The notes under the pieces were generated by a model. That model made no database searches and was not told the DNA's origin. It was given only the letters and a program-made list of their open reading frames with translations. This document shows, piece after piece, positions 48,274 to 59,662 of a stretch of DNA of 64,000 nt (within the stretch, counting starts at the first letter, position 1; each line of letters starts with the position of its first letter). The DNA comes from Drosophila persimilis (lineage: Eukaryota; Arthropoda; Insecta; Diptera; Drosophilidae): contig NW_020825289.1 of the NCBI RefSeq assembly GCF_003286085.1, positions 5,022,001-5,086,000 of the forward strand, read 5' to 3'. Both the position numbers and the translations under genes were made by a program.

Positions 48274-51200
48274 CGGGAGAGATACTAGCTCATTTAATAA
48301 TGAACAATAATGAAGAGTAATAATAATCATCAGCAAAAACGTGCAAAGAGAGTGGTCCACACAGATACTATGCAAAAAGAGAAGATACAGAGGCAATGCA
48401 GAGGGGAATGCTTTATAGGAGGCAACGAAATTTTATCAACGAACGCGCATCATTTCAATTAAGAAAATGTCACAAGTGTCCAAGCAGCAGCAGCCTAAAA
48501 CACGCCAAGTGGGGCAGTGGCAGCTCGGAAAGGGAATGGGGATCCCCCGGCTGTGGCGAAATGAAAGTGCGCCACACTGCCCCTCCGGGGATCAATCCCC
48601 TGCCACTCCCCTCCACTGTAATGGGTTCTTTTTTGGAGCATTTCTCGTAATTAATGCGAATTGTCACACGCTAAAAAGAGAACCAAGAGAACGGGAGCCT
48701 CTCTGGCGAAATAATGTCTCAAATGGCTTCGATTCGCCTTCTAATTCATTATTGTACATTTATCGTTTGTTGCCACTGCCACTGCCCCTGCCCCTGCCCT
48801 GCCCCCTGCCCCGTGCCCCGTGCCATATAGCCATTGTGCCGTTTCCTATTCTTAATTAGTAATTAAACAATTTATGCTTTCGCGTGAGGCATTCAGAGAG
48901 AAGAAAAACGAGAAACAAAATGAAATAGGTTGAATTTTTGTGCTGCCCAAAAACATGAAACCATAATTAATTCTATTCCATCAAGTATTTTGCTCAATTA
49001 GCAATTAAAAACAGTGCCCCGTACTAGTACGTTGCGTGCATCGCAAAAGATGTAAAGCCCACTGTTTCGGGGGTAGGTTACACAGGTCCCCCCAATCATG
49101 CTTGATGGATGGAAAGATGGATGGATGGATTGTCAAAGATATGTACAAGATGCAAAAGATACAAGTAAATGTACTTCGTTTTGGGGCAATTATGTTCGAG
49201 AGTCGACTGGTAGAGTTGTTCCTACCATTTCATTGGGAAATCAATTGAAGCCAAAGCCTATTTGCGCTTTTAACTGATTATTCTCCTCGGTATTAAATCT
49301 TTAAAAATTGTAAGAGAATATTAGATCACATTTTCGGCTGCTCTTCCACTTAAAAGAACCCAAAATGATGGCATTTCTTTCACTTATCTCAGGAATTTTT
49401 TTCGCTTTAATTTTAACTAATTTTATATCGTGTTTAAGAGTTTTTCGTTTAATTTTTGTTGATTAAGTGCAATTAAAAATGTCTCCGCGCTCGCCACACC
49501 ACCCCGCCGTCGCGCGAGGGGCAGTCGTCGTCAGTTGTCAGATCGGAGCTAATGAGACGCGACACAGTTGTCCAGATGTTCCACCACAACCAGCTAATTG
49601 TGCAATTAACTGGGGAGCGTGAGGAGAGTGGCAGAACTGGGCCCTGCCACATGCCACATGTTGAATGGGATAGCAGCCGCAGTGCTGTGGCAGGGGCAGG
49701 GGCATGGGGCAGTTGTATTAAGTGTAGAAAATCTCGAGCACTTAATTCACGCTTTGTTGAAGGTGTTGAAAGGCGGTCGGACGACTGAATCCTGGATCCT
49801 GCCACACACAGCCGCCCAAGAAGCTGCCCCAAGGGGTTGCAGAGTGGCAGAGGGTACTTAACAGTTAAGTCAAACCAAATGCAAAAACCGCAAAAAAGGA
49901 ACTCCCACACGAGCCCTGAACCACGCACCCGAACCCGTACTTGAATCCGAATCCGAATCCTAACCCACGTTATGTGTGCGGCAGGTCCTTTTTTCCTGTT
50001 GCCTTTTTTTGTTTTTTTTTTTTTGCTCATTTGACTTTGGGCCAGGACCAAACAAGCTGCTTATCCTTCCAGGGCAGACCCTGGTTTGGCCGAAAAGAAA
50101 AATGTTAATTACCCTTTGTGTTTAAAGAGACCACACCCCCACAACCCTCTGGGCTGCGGCATCCTTGTTCCAGGGGGCCACAATGGACTTTTGTGTTTTT
50201 TGAGGCAATTAAAATTATTATTTTAATGTCAACACTTTTTTTTTTGGACCAGGATAATGCATGTAAAACGACTAACGCCTCCCCGAGAAAATCCGTTAAA
50301 TGTTTATAAAGATTCCAAGGAGGAGGATGTGGCACGGTGGCTCGTTGGCACGGTGGCTGGTTGGCAGAGTGCAGTGTGGCAGGGCAAGCAACGTCTACAC
50401 TTCCTCTTTTCCGACGTTTCCCCAAACTTTGCTTTGGGTTTCTGTTCCTTTTTTTCTGTTGGGCTCTGGGGTTGATTTAACGCCCCGTCCCTGGTCTACC
50501 AGGCGTCGAGGAATTCCGAAAAAGTGTTTTTACGGTATTTCTGTTGGCACAAGTATTTTTCCGGATGGAGTTAGGTCAGTGCTGCCATTCAAGCAGCAAC
50601 CCCCTCTGTTCGTTCTGCTGTTTTGAGAAATGTTTTTCGGTTGCTTTGGGGCATGCGGCCTTGCTCTTGCTCTCTGAGGGGGTTGCTGCCAATGGAGAGA
50701 TAAGCAGGTGTTATATTTTTATGGCTAAAGTGGCTAAGCAGTTTTGCGGGCTATCCGGGAAGGGGGAGGGGCTGGATTGTGGCTTGTAAGGAATCATGTT
50801 CTGGTGGTTCGAGAGGGAGGGCAGCTCCTCCTCCCCCCAAAAGTGTGCTAAGACCAAGGAAATCTGCTGGGCTTTGGAGCTTCTTTGCGCCTGATGTTTG
50901 TACATACTTTTGACTAGAATTTCCCCTGGGACTAGGAGTTGTTTGATTCATATTCGAAATGGGAATCGTCTGTATACACATATATTACATACATATATAC
51001 AAACAGCTGCTCATAGATCTACTCATCGTTCAAATTGTGTGCCGTGTACTTCCTTTTTCTGGTCTCCCAACACTCGCCACCGCAGAATCATACCCATATC
51101 CATAGCCACCGATTGGACGGTGGACGGTGACCCCGAGCTGCTGTGTGGGGTCACCCGAGAGCCGCCTACACTCCTCCTTTGTCTTCCGTCCCGTTCTGGG

Positions 51201-51555
51201 ATCACGATTAACTACAGAAGCAGCTACTAGCCGCCTTAATTGTTTCGCACTTAATCAAAATAAGCAGCGAACTGGGACCTTGGGCACAGGAGGCTATCAA
51301 AGGTCCACAGTCCCCACTCCCCACTCCCCACTCCCCTCTCCCCTTCCCCCAGTCCACAGTCCATGTCCCACTTCAAGTCCCAAACGTGGCACAAAAGCCA
51401 AAGCAGATACAGTGCTGGAGTTGCTGCTGCTGTTTGTTGAAGGCAAAAAATTGAAAACTAAAGAGCAACTTGGGGCGCACGCCAGTCTCCAGTCTCATTC
51501 TGGAAAAAGGGACGCCGCCAGACGGGCGGATGGACGGGCAGAGAGCCGACGAGCG

Positions 51556-51588
51556 ACACAACGACAACGACGACGACGACGACGACAT
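51556..51588. repeat. (GAC)n triplet repeat
   Basis: ACAACGACAACGACGACG-type run. Confidence 0.85.
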
Positions 51589-51829
51589 CAACACCCGTAC
51601 CATGTGAAAAGAAAAACGTTTTATGAGCTCTCATTCACAAAAAGGGCCAAAGCACACTCATACACACACACGCACACACAGACCCATAGAAAAAAGGAAG
51701 TTTTCTGAGGATGGAAGAAGCAACCTGTTGAACCCTCCCGTCCATCCATCCATCCAGGCCACCCTTCCACTCCACTCTTCTGTAATTGTGCCACACTTTG
51801 CTCCGTTTCCTTATATTTCTTTCATTTTT

Positions 51830-51945
51830 CGAATGCCCTTTTAGAGAGGGTATACTTCCATTGGAGGCGATGTTTGCGACCCCATAAAATATACGATATT
51901 TTTGGTTCTACCAGATTCACCTAACCGAACGGACATGCGAATACT
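51830..51945. mobile_element. Decayed DINE-1/mini-me-like fragment
   Basis: A run resembling the common fly repeat end (CCCTTTTAGAGAGGGTATA at about 51837-51854) is followed at 51871-51890 by GTTTGCGACCCCATAAAATA and then a degraded version of the TATTCTTGATCAGCATC core and a GGACATG motif. Order and spacing match the reverse orientation of the element at 22.7-23.8 kb, but many positions differ. Recognition is from memory of the consensus. Confidence 0.4.
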
Positions 51946-51949
51946 CATA

Positions 51950-52800
51950 GCCGTATGTTCCTTTATCCATCGTCGCTGGGATTCCCTAAGCCATAGCCGC
52001 TGAGAATCGCCGAAACAGTTCTCTATAAGTAGAGCCTTTTGGTGCCAAACAGAGTGATCTTTAAGGGTATCTTACTCTTCGTACTCGTAGCCCTCTGAGC
52101 TCGGGTCGTGCCCAAAATTATATGTTGAAACATCAACACTCACATTACCCCTGCTGGCCATCTCAGCCCTCTTCCTTCACTTGTTGTACGAGTATTTCCC
52201 TAAAAAGATTTCCCCAAAGTTGAAAAGGTAAAAATCTGTTCTCCTCCTCGCACTCCCCATTTGTTTGTTTCTTTCTGTCTTTATTTCTGGTGTGTGTTTT
52301 CCTGCTGCCTCTTTGCCGGGTGTCTGCCAAGTGTCTGTAATTTTTCTTTTAGTGGGTGTTTCTAATAGAGTTTTTCCTTTTTCAAAGTGTGAGCAAGGGG
52401 GAAATACTTTGAGTGTGTGGGTGGGTGACTGTGCCTGTGCCTCTGGCTGGCTCTTGTGGCATGGGTGTTTTAAGTGCTTCTAATGGCCGCTTAGGTGGAG
52501 AGAGCCAAGTGGAATGGCGACCAGAAGCTGCCGTTTGAGGTGACTGTTTGACTGAAGGTCAAGAATGGAGGTGGGAAGTGGGAAGTGGGCAGTGCCAGGA
52601 GGTGTCGAGAGAAGGTCAGCGATTGATTTCAGTCGATAATCGACTCTAGGGAGTGTATTTCAAAGATACATGAACTCTATTTGTTTGGATTTCCAATAAT
52701 CATTTGAGTTTGCCTCAAATCTGTGGGCCCTCCTCCTCCTCCCCCCATCTACTACCCATTTCGCATTGTCTCCGTGGGAGGGGGAGGCGGTTTCTCTGTT
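51950..52800. other. Non-coding stretch
   Basis: Unique sequence with TTTCTGTC-type pyrimidine runs and GGAAGTGG repeats near 52570-52590. No exon seen. Confidence 0.4.
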
Positions 52801-53350
52801 GGGCTTTTCTTTGTGTGAGCTTTTTTCTAGCCCAGAGACGACGCGCACGCTTTGCGGCGCGTGGCAGCTGCTCTTCGAGTGCTGAGCGCCTGCTGCTGTT
52901 AGCCAGAACGGAGGCGCCGCCTGTCGGTGTCGTTGTGGCTGTCGCCGCCTGTTGATTCAGTCGTTTTTTGTTTGGGCTTTTGTGTTTTCTGTTTTGGCTC
53001 AAGTAAGGCCTGCTCTGCCGCCACTCCTGGTGTTTGTGTGCTGCCAATGCCTTGGCCATGGCCAAGACGACGCTCCGCGGAGGCTGCGACTTTTACAACT
53101 TTATAAGTTGGCAGCGTCATGGTTGTTGTGGTTGTTGCTGCCACGTTTTTGCTTCGCGCATCATTTCGGAGATACATGTGTCTGTGACGTCAGAGGCAGA
53201 GCCAGCCGGTGCGCGGGGTGCGCGCGGTGTGGCGTGTGGCGGGGTGTTTTGGGTCTGCGGCTGGCTGCCACTTGCTGAGCTTCTGTTACGCGTCGACTCC
53301 ACTCTCTCTCTCTTTCGCCGCGAGTGTGTGTGTGCTGCCATTCCGCCTTG
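52800..53350 (+). promoter_or_regulatory. GC-rich promoter-like block with Inr and nearby donor
   Basis: The GC-rich stretch holds a strong initiator match TTCAGTCG at 52956-52963 (A+1 at 52959), with no DPE at +28. A donor-like CAA/GTAAGG junction lies at 53002/53003, so a start at the Inr would give a 44-base first exon. A CRE lies at 53185 and CT runs at about 53300. A transcript from here would be plus-strand. Coding content is not evident. Confidence 0.3.
53185..53192. promoter_or_regulatory. Palindromic CRE/ATF site TGACGTCA
   Basis: Perfect TGACGTCA in the GC-rich promoter-like block at 52.7-53.35 kb, about 225 bases downstream of the Inr-like site. Confidence 0.45.
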
Positions 53351-53468
53351 CCCCATCATGCCCCCATTCAGGCCATTCGGGCAGGGACTCTTGCAGATTA
53401 TGGCCTAGGAATAAGAAGTTATCTAAATGAGCCCCGACTTTATTGCCGGCAATTATAGATCGGTCTAT

Positions 53469-53469
<1 letters not shown>

Positions 53470-53500
<31 letters not shown>
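53470..53500. repeat. (GT)n microsatellite
   Basis: GT/GC dinucleotides, mostly perfect. Confidence 0.95.
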
Positions 53501-53840
53501 AATTGCAATGCGATTGGAGCCAATCCGAAGCCTTTTCCGACCGACTTTTCATTACCTGCATCAACACTTGCATATGTAATTTAGCATAATTTGAAATGCA
53601 AGGCAGCGCCACAGAATAGCTGCCACAGAGAGGCACGACCCAGGCCAGCAGCAGGTCCCCGCCAGTCCCCACCGGTCCCCACCGGCCCCCCACCGGTAAC
53701 TGGTATAATTAATAAATGGTAACAGCCACAGATACAGATACATTCTGTAGGTAAAACCAAGCGCCAAACAAAGCCGAGATTTCTATTGGCAAAGGAATGC
53801 CAAAGGCAGCCAGCGCTTTTTGTTGGCTCAATTCTCTTTT

Positions 53841-53864
53841 GTCTCTCTCTCTCTCTCTCTCTCT
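53841..53864. repeat. (CT)n microsatellite
   Basis: Twelve CT units. Confidence 0.95.
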
Positions 53865-55204
53865 GTTCCCCTATCGCGCGTTGTCTGCCCGAACATATGG
53901 TACATACATATATCCATGTCTTGACTGCAATTTATGAGCCTAAATGAGCGCAAATTTCAGTGTTCACACACAGATACACGGCTACACGACCAACACACGG
54001 ACAGCTGTGAGTCGTATGTGAGCGATTTTGGCGCTCAATTGGCAATAATTTCTGATCAATTTTCCATTGACTGACAAAAACAGAACAACAGCAACAAACG
54101 GAGCGACGCGACAGAATAGTGGTACAGTGGGGCCCATGGAGTGGGGACATGTGTCAGATAGGAATTCACTGTGGATTTCCCCAGTCAGATAAAGGCCATG
54201 AATTATAGAGTTTTAGATAAACGGATAAACGAAATAAACAGATGAAGAAAACTGCATTTAAAAGGTGGAAAATAGGAAAAAACACACCGTTTCACCGTTT
54301 TACCGTTTCACCCTTTCACCGTTTCCTTGAATATGGCACAGATTCTTCTGCATTTCTTTCCTCTTGGCAGAAACTCAAATCGAAGGCCCATTGGCAGTGG
54401 TCCCATCAAAGAACCAATGCATTTTATGGGCGTTCCCCATCCCTTTTTCCACTTTGTTATTATTATTTTGTTATTTACAATAATTAAATCAGACATCAGA
54501 AATGTCTTTCCATTGAAGTGCCGGCACTCGAACGAAAGAAAAAAAACACTGAAGTGTAGAGAATTATGATTTCAATTCGAGTCGAGTTGGGGTTTTCTGT
54601 GATTTCTGTGCTGTGCTGGAATGCTGTTGGCTGTTGGCTGTTAATTGGCTGAATTACTCGTATTTTCACTGATTATTAATAAATATGCATTGTGTGCTGT
54701 TATGGTCGATTAATTGGAATAAATGAAGACCAAAAGTAAGGCCTCATTGCGTCACTGGAGATCATTTGCATTTAGAGGGGCGGGGCCCCCATTTCCAAGA
54801 AAATCAACACCACAGCCAAACAGTTGAAGAAAGAATACGAGTATCCCCTAGAATAGCTGAGCGTTGCATAAAAAATTAACACATTTAAATGACTTTCATT
54901 AAAAATTGATTAATATGGCCCTGATTGGTTATTTTCTTTGCCTTTGCCTCATTGTCGTCACACGATGCCCGACTCTCTCTCTCGTTCACTCTCTTTCAAT
55001 TATTGACACATAAATTGAACATTTACTGGCGGTTTTTCACTGATTTCAGTGATTTTATTAATTTACGTATTGGTTCCGCTTGTGTTTTCGTATTGATTTC
55101 CAATCATAGATGGATGCCGTGCCTCCTCACAATTCGTTTTCAATGAGCCGTAATTTAGACTCATTTAAATAAATATACTCGTTCTTTTGTTGATTGGCCT
55201 TTTG

Positions 55205-55238
55205 CATTATTACTCTATCCCTCTATCCCTCTATCCAT
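55205..55238. repeat. (CCCTCTA)n-type heptamer repeat
   Basis: Four CTCTATC/CCTCTAT units. Confidence 0.85.
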
Positions 55239-55630
55239 CGGCCTGTCTCCCTGTCTCTCTGTCTGTCTATCATCGGCAATTGCGATAACGAGTTCAATGC
55301 AAAGTTATTTAACCTTTTAATAAGCTGAATGTTAGATAATCGTCTCGGTGCTCCATAGAAAATTATCGACTGGGAGGTACAGTTGCCGCAGTACAGTGCC
55401 CGAGTGCCATCTGCTCCTTTTCCTGCCCAAAAATTCCTCTTCGTTCGTAGCAGATACATATATCGTCAGATATGCCAGATAGAAAGTCCTCGCTATACCG
55501 CTGCGCAGGCGCGTTGCGAGGTACAGTTGCCTCTGACAGGCTTAGTTTGTCTCATGTCTCATGCATTTATGCATAAGTTGGGGCCGTCACGCACTTAATG
55601 AGCCTGAGATTGAGTCGGCGATGGAGGCTG

Positions 55631-55658
55631 GTGGCTGGGGGCTGGGGGCTGGGGGCTA
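55631..55658 (+). repeat. (GGGGGCT)n repeat, quadruplex-prone
   Basis: Three GGGGGCT units plus a related flank provide at least four G runs. Confidence 0.8.
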
Positions 55659-56225
55659 GAGCTGCAGTTGAAGCTGAAGCTGGATTCGTGCGACGGCAAC
55701 AAATTGACGCATTTAATAATATTTTACAATGTGTGTTTGCAGTTTGCTAATTTCTTGCAGGCGTTATTGTGCGCACTTTCAAAAAACGTTGCGTGGTGGT
55801 GCAGCAGAGCAGCCGAGCAGCCGAGCAGCAGCCCCTTGGGGGCCTCATTTGATGCCCGACAGCGTTGCCATATCGCTGCCACACGCTGTTGCCGGTTGCC
55901 GGTTGTCGCTTGCCGCTTGCTGGTCTCTTGCTGTTGTCGCTGGTGTCGTGTTGCCGCCGTCGTCGCCGTCGCGTAATTTACATTAATTGGCACACGGCGT
56001 CGTACATATAAATTGTTTGCGCGCTTAAACTTTAATTTCATGCGTGCCATTTGATTTTTGTTGCCACTCTGGGCACAAATTATAGGCAAGTGTGACGGTA
56101 CTAAGGCTGCATCGTGCCTGAGATTGCTGCAAGTGCTGGGCGTTGTGTAGATTTTGTGGGCTGCCACGGGACGCATACTCCATTCCCGAGTGAAGTGTCG
56201 TGCGCCGCAAGGCTCCAATACTTAC

Positions 56226-56340
56226 GCAGATTTGTGGGCACCTGGTTATGGGTCTTTGCATAATAGAAAGGCGTCTTGTCTGCAAATCTCGGGACAATCA
56301 CTTGCCGTTTAGCGCAGATTGCCATAACGCCATTAGACAT
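56226..56340 (-). CDS. Candidate coding exon (38 codons, phase-1 donor)
   Basis: On the minus strand, ATG at 56340-56338 opens 38 codons plus one base, then meets the donor GTAAGT (56225-56220). The peptide begins MSNGVMAICAKRQVIVPRF and includes a KTPFYYAKTH stretch; it has no repeat character. The frame is also open upstream of the ATG to about 56379, so the segment could be an internal exon, although no good acceptor is visible. It exits in phase 1, unlike the 58.7 and 34.9 kb candidates, so it would not simply replace them. A cluster of CAACACTG motifs lies immediately upstream at 56384-56606 and might be its promoter or enhancer. It could equally be a non-coding 5' exon. No family recognised. 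Confidence 0.25.
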
Positions 56341-56383
56341 GCGGCCCTTAGGCGCCGAAATGAGGGCATACAAATTCAATTAC

Positions 56384-56606
56384 CAACACTGTAATTACAT
56401 GAACTGTATTTTCTTTACAACACTGAAAACTCACCATCATGCCTTCAGCTGCTCTGATTTTTCTTTTAGCCATTTCTCTGCCATTTATTATAATTACATT
56501 ATCCAACACTGTAAATGCGATCTTCTTGGTTTTCTTCCACACATCCCTTATGTTTTTTTTTAATATTTACCAACACTTGTCATTCATTAAGTACTGTACA
56601 ACACTG
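56384..56606. promoter_or_regulatory. Cluster of CAACACTG motifs
   Basis: The 8-mer CAACACTG occurs exactly at 56384-56391, 56418-56425, 56504-56511 and 56599-56606, with a one-mismatch copy at 56571-56578. Two copies extend to CCAACACTGTAA. Four exact copies of an 8-mer in 223 bases is far above chance and they are not in tandem, so they look like repeated protein-binding sites. The bound factor is unknown to me. The cluster sits just upstream, in minus-strand sense, of the candidate exon at 56226-56340. Confidence 0.5.
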
Positions 56607-56723
56607 GGCACAAAACGTTCAAGTACAGTCGCGTTTATTATTTTTCTGCTCTGTTCTGCTTCTGCTTCTTCCATTAATTAACATACTTTCACAGAATTTC
56701 TTTCTAACAGCAACATTTTTCGT

Positions 56724-56731
56724 TGACGTCA
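56724..56731. promoter_or_regulatory. Palindromic CRE/ATF site TGACGTCA
   Basis: Perfect TGACGTCA (context GTTGACGTCAATT) about 120 bases from the CAACACTG cluster. Confidence 0.45.
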
Positions 56732-58201
56732 ATTTCGCGCATCGTTTGCCATTTGCAATTATTATTATTGTTGTTGTTTTTGTTGCTGTTGTTGTTGTTG
56801 TTGTTTGTGCTCATTTCGCCATCATATCATCAGGTCAAATCTCAATTAACAAATATTACGATTGTTGCTTTCTTTCTCTCTCCCTGGCTGCCCCTCTCTC
56901 CCTCTCCCGCTCCCACTCGCTTTCACTTAAACTAACAATTAACAAATATTAATGGGAATTTATTTCAATTGAAATCAAAAATTTCACTTCCAAACGGCTG
57001 AATGCCATGAAATGGCTGAAACGCGTCCATATGGCCTTGTGTGTGCTGCTGTAAGAGCCCTTTGAGGGCCAACCTTCCTTACGACCAAGTGCATACGTTC
57101 CTTATCTAAGTTGCACTCGACCATTATCCAGTCATTGACTTTCCCCCTAAACTCAGGTTAATTAAAAAGCCCCACACACACACACACACACACAAACAAT
57201 CGGCTTATAATCAGCTTATATTCTAGTAAATTTATAACCTCTCTTGATTATGCCGTGGGTTATGCCATGCCACACCATGCCACCAAGCGCCAGGCCATCC
57301 CCCCGCCCCCCTCGCCAACCATTCAGCGTTGTGCAGTGCGTGCCACTACGTGGACTGCATATCGAGTGAAATGTAGTACTTATTCGCCGTCGCCGTCGCC
57401 GTCGCCGTAAGCAAGCTGAAACTTGTGGTAATTATGACGAGCTCTGTGGCATATGTGGCGTTTTTACATGTGTATGTGGGTGGCACCTCGAGATGGGGTG
57501 CCTAATGGCCTAGTCATTGTTCGTTCTCGCAGTGCGGAGTCCAACGAGGGAGCTTTACTATTTGCCGAGCAGTTAAGTAGCTTTTAATAAGCGCCCGCGC
57601 GTCAGGCAAATAAATAATTATAATAAATAAATAAATTATAAACTGCTGCCGAGGTACAGTCATCGTACCATACAATGTGTGCCCGCTGCATGCCACTGCC
57701 TTCGCGCTCTCTCTAATTACCTCCCCCCACCAGCGATTCTCCCCGCTCTGCCACAAAAGGGCGCATGCAAAGTGCAACTTTTGATTTCCTTCCCTCGCCT
57801 GCCTCCGCGTTGCCCTACTTTATCGAGAGTTAATTAAGCGTTTTAAAGACTCAATTTGAATGCAACTTAGCTGACGGATTGTCTGATTGTCTGGCTGTCT
57901 TGCTGTCTGGCATTCAGCGATTGCTGGCCATTTAGTTGCATTTTCATAGTTTGCAGCTCATTAGAGGCACGGCCAAGCGCTGACTGTACAATGTACAGTG
58001 TACAGTGTACACATGTGTGTGTGTGGGTACGTGTATGCAAATCGTTATGGCATTCGATAATTATCACTGATCAATCGATTTATGGCAAAGATTTTTTATA
58101 GTGCTCAAATCGTTTTTACGGCGAGCCTTGATTCCACTGACTAATAAAAAAAAGCTTTGATTCGATCGTACTTCATCTTTGGAGAACTATCACGAAGGGT
58201 T

Positions 58202-58215
58202 GGGGGGGGGGGGGG
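58202..58215. repeat. poly-G run (14 bases)
   Basis: Homopolymer; length may be unreliable. Confidence 0.85.
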
Positions 58216-58383
58216 CTCTGTCCTGGTAACTTGAGAGCCAACACACAGTTAATCGATTCAAAATTCGATTACCACAAAACTTTAGCACTGCCTCCCCGCG
58301 GTGCCCAAATAATATGTAAAGCACTTTGCAACCCCAGATAAGGCAAGAACCACCCTTGAATGGTCATGTCATGCCGCGAGTTC

Positions 58384-58430
58384 TGTCCGTCCGTCCTTCC
58401 GTCCGTCCGTCCGACCTTCCGTCCGTCTGT
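58384..58430. repeat. (GTCC/TTCC)n tetranucleotide tract
   Basis: GTCC with TTCC and GACC variants, the GTCY-type repeat that accompanies mini-me elements, but no conserved core was seen within the flanking sequence. Confidence 0.85.
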
Positions 58431-58702
58431 GCGCTTTGAATGCAAAAACCCCGCAGCCAAATTCTAATTATAATCGCGTATCGCATGTGCCAAAGCTCCA
58501 ATAAACCTTTGTCAAGCGATTCCCTCGCTAAGCTCTCCGTAACCCCTGCCCTGCCATGCCCTGCCCTGCCCTCTGCCGATCCCCCTATGCCGTGTCATTA
58601 ACAACCCACGCTGCCCGGCTTTAAGCTTTGCATTAATTTCTGCAGTGCCACGAAAAACGAAGCAAAGAAATTTCCATAATGAGCACGTACACAATCACTT
58701 AC

Positions 58703-58774
58703 CCCGGACATGGCCAAGGACCCAAACTCTTGCATCGAGTCCAACATGCAATTGGCAAAAAGGGTTTTTCGCAT
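58703..58774 (-). CDS. Candidate short first coding exon (24 or 15 codons, phase-0 donor)
   Basis: On the minus strand, ATG at 58774 (A at -3) or a second in-frame ATG at 58747 opens a frame whose last part reads MLDSMQEFGSLAMSG. It ends in GGG at 58703, directly followed by the consensus donor GTAAGT (58702-58697), again in phase 0. The acidic and methionine-rich peptide has no repeat origin. A very short N-terminal exon before a large intron is common in fly transcription-factor and signalling genes (general knowledge). I do not recognise this peptide. It shares strand and exit phase with the 34.9 kb candidate, so the two could be alternative first exons of one gene to the left. An ATTCC pentamer tract lies just upstream. 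Confidence 0.35.
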
Positions 58775-58781
58775 AATTCCA

Positions 58782-58818
58782 TTCCATTCCACTCCATTCC
58801 ATACCCTTCCATTCCCGG
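58782..58818. repeat. (ATTCC)n pentamer tract
   Basis: ATTCC units with variants, immediately upstream (minus sense) of the 58.7 kb candidate exon. Confidence 0.85.
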
Positions 58819-59035
58819 GGGTTGGAAAGCATTTTTTTATAATTAGTTGGCCGTTGCCCGGCACCAAAGTGCAGGTTTTCAATTCAAAAATTGTATTCGT
58901 TCTTTTCCTACGTTTTTTCCACCAAATATTTAGACGTTGATTATGGGGCGCCGAGACCGCCGCGTCACCCCAGAGCGAGGATTGCAAATGATTTTGGTGC
59001 GTGCTCAATTGGGGAGTTTTCAAGCCGAACCCAGG

Positions 59036-59066
59036 CCGAGGCCCAGGCCCAGGCCCAGGCCCAGGA
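59036..59066. repeat. (CCCAGG)n hexamer repeat
   Basis: About five CCCAGG units, reading as Pro-Arg repeats in one frame. Confidence 0.9.
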
Positions 59067-59604
59067 CTGACTGCCCTTCCCTCATTGGACAGTATTTCTT
59101 TTGTTTTTCGCTAATTTAGCGAAATTATGTTCTGTGCTCTCTCATGTCTAGATGTCGTGTGCGGTTCGTGCTGCACTCTCCTTGCCAGCCCTCCAGTCCA
59201 TTTAGTGCTTGCCTCCTGCTAGATTATACAACTGCAACACGGAGCGGGACATGCAATATTCGAGCGATTCGGAAAGCGGGCTCTACGACTATTCTGTATC
59301 GGTTGTAGAATGAATTTAAATATATATGGAAATACAAAAATATAAATAAGCTTAATTTATAATCCACTAATGCCCTAAATCTATCTTCAGATAAAAAGAT
59401 CCATGATACTTATACCATACGATGGCACGATGGTAGCACATTCGAGGTTCTCCATTCACTCATCAGCAAAAGTCCTGCCTTCGTTATTATTTCCTTTTCT
59501 AAATGAATTAAAATCGCCAAATCGCGGAGGGTTGGAGGGGGGGCAGCACAACGGGGAAAAAATGCGAATAACTCATTACGCGGCGCATTAAGGACTATGT
59601 CTGC

Positions 59605-59605
<1 letters not shown>

Positions 59606-59659
<54 letters not shown>
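59606..59659. repeat. (GT)27 microsatellite
   Basis: The longest uninterrupted dinucleotide run in the window, 54 bases. Confidence 0.97.

Positions 59660-59662
<3 letters not shown>

Larger units (their letters stand above)
44800..51825. other. AT-rich non-coding stretch
   Basis: Unique AT-rich DNA (44940-45420, 46430-47060, 47750-48180, 49250-49480) is interrupted by the repeats listed and by GC-rich islands near 49480-49900 and 51280-51420. An acceptor-like TTATCTCAG ends at about 49392 on the plus strand, with no exon after it that I can support. Confidence 0.45.
53400..56220. other. Non-coding stretch
   Basis: GT, CT and heptamer repeats, CCCCACCGGT units at 53655-53695, and TTTCACCGTTT repeats at 54289-54325. 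AGCCGAGC repeats lie near 55805-55830. No splice-bounded frame was found. Confidence 0.45.
56750..58700. other. Non-coding stretch
   Basis: GTT triplets (56764-56805), CT-rich DNA to 56930, (CA)n at 57175-57194, CGTCGC hexamers at 57388-57409, a GTACAGTGTACAGTGTACA dyad near 57990-58010 and the tracts listed. Minus-strand intron of the 58.7 kb exon could run through here. Confidence 0.45.

Noticed and set aside
49473..50051. 192-codon minus-strand frame
   Set aside because: The N-terminal part reads poly-A/T runs and CCGAAT repeats; no splice sites or family resemblance.
51127..51708. 193-codon plus-strand frame
   Set aside because: Composed of CCCACT, GAC and CA repeats, without conserved motif or plausible codon bias.
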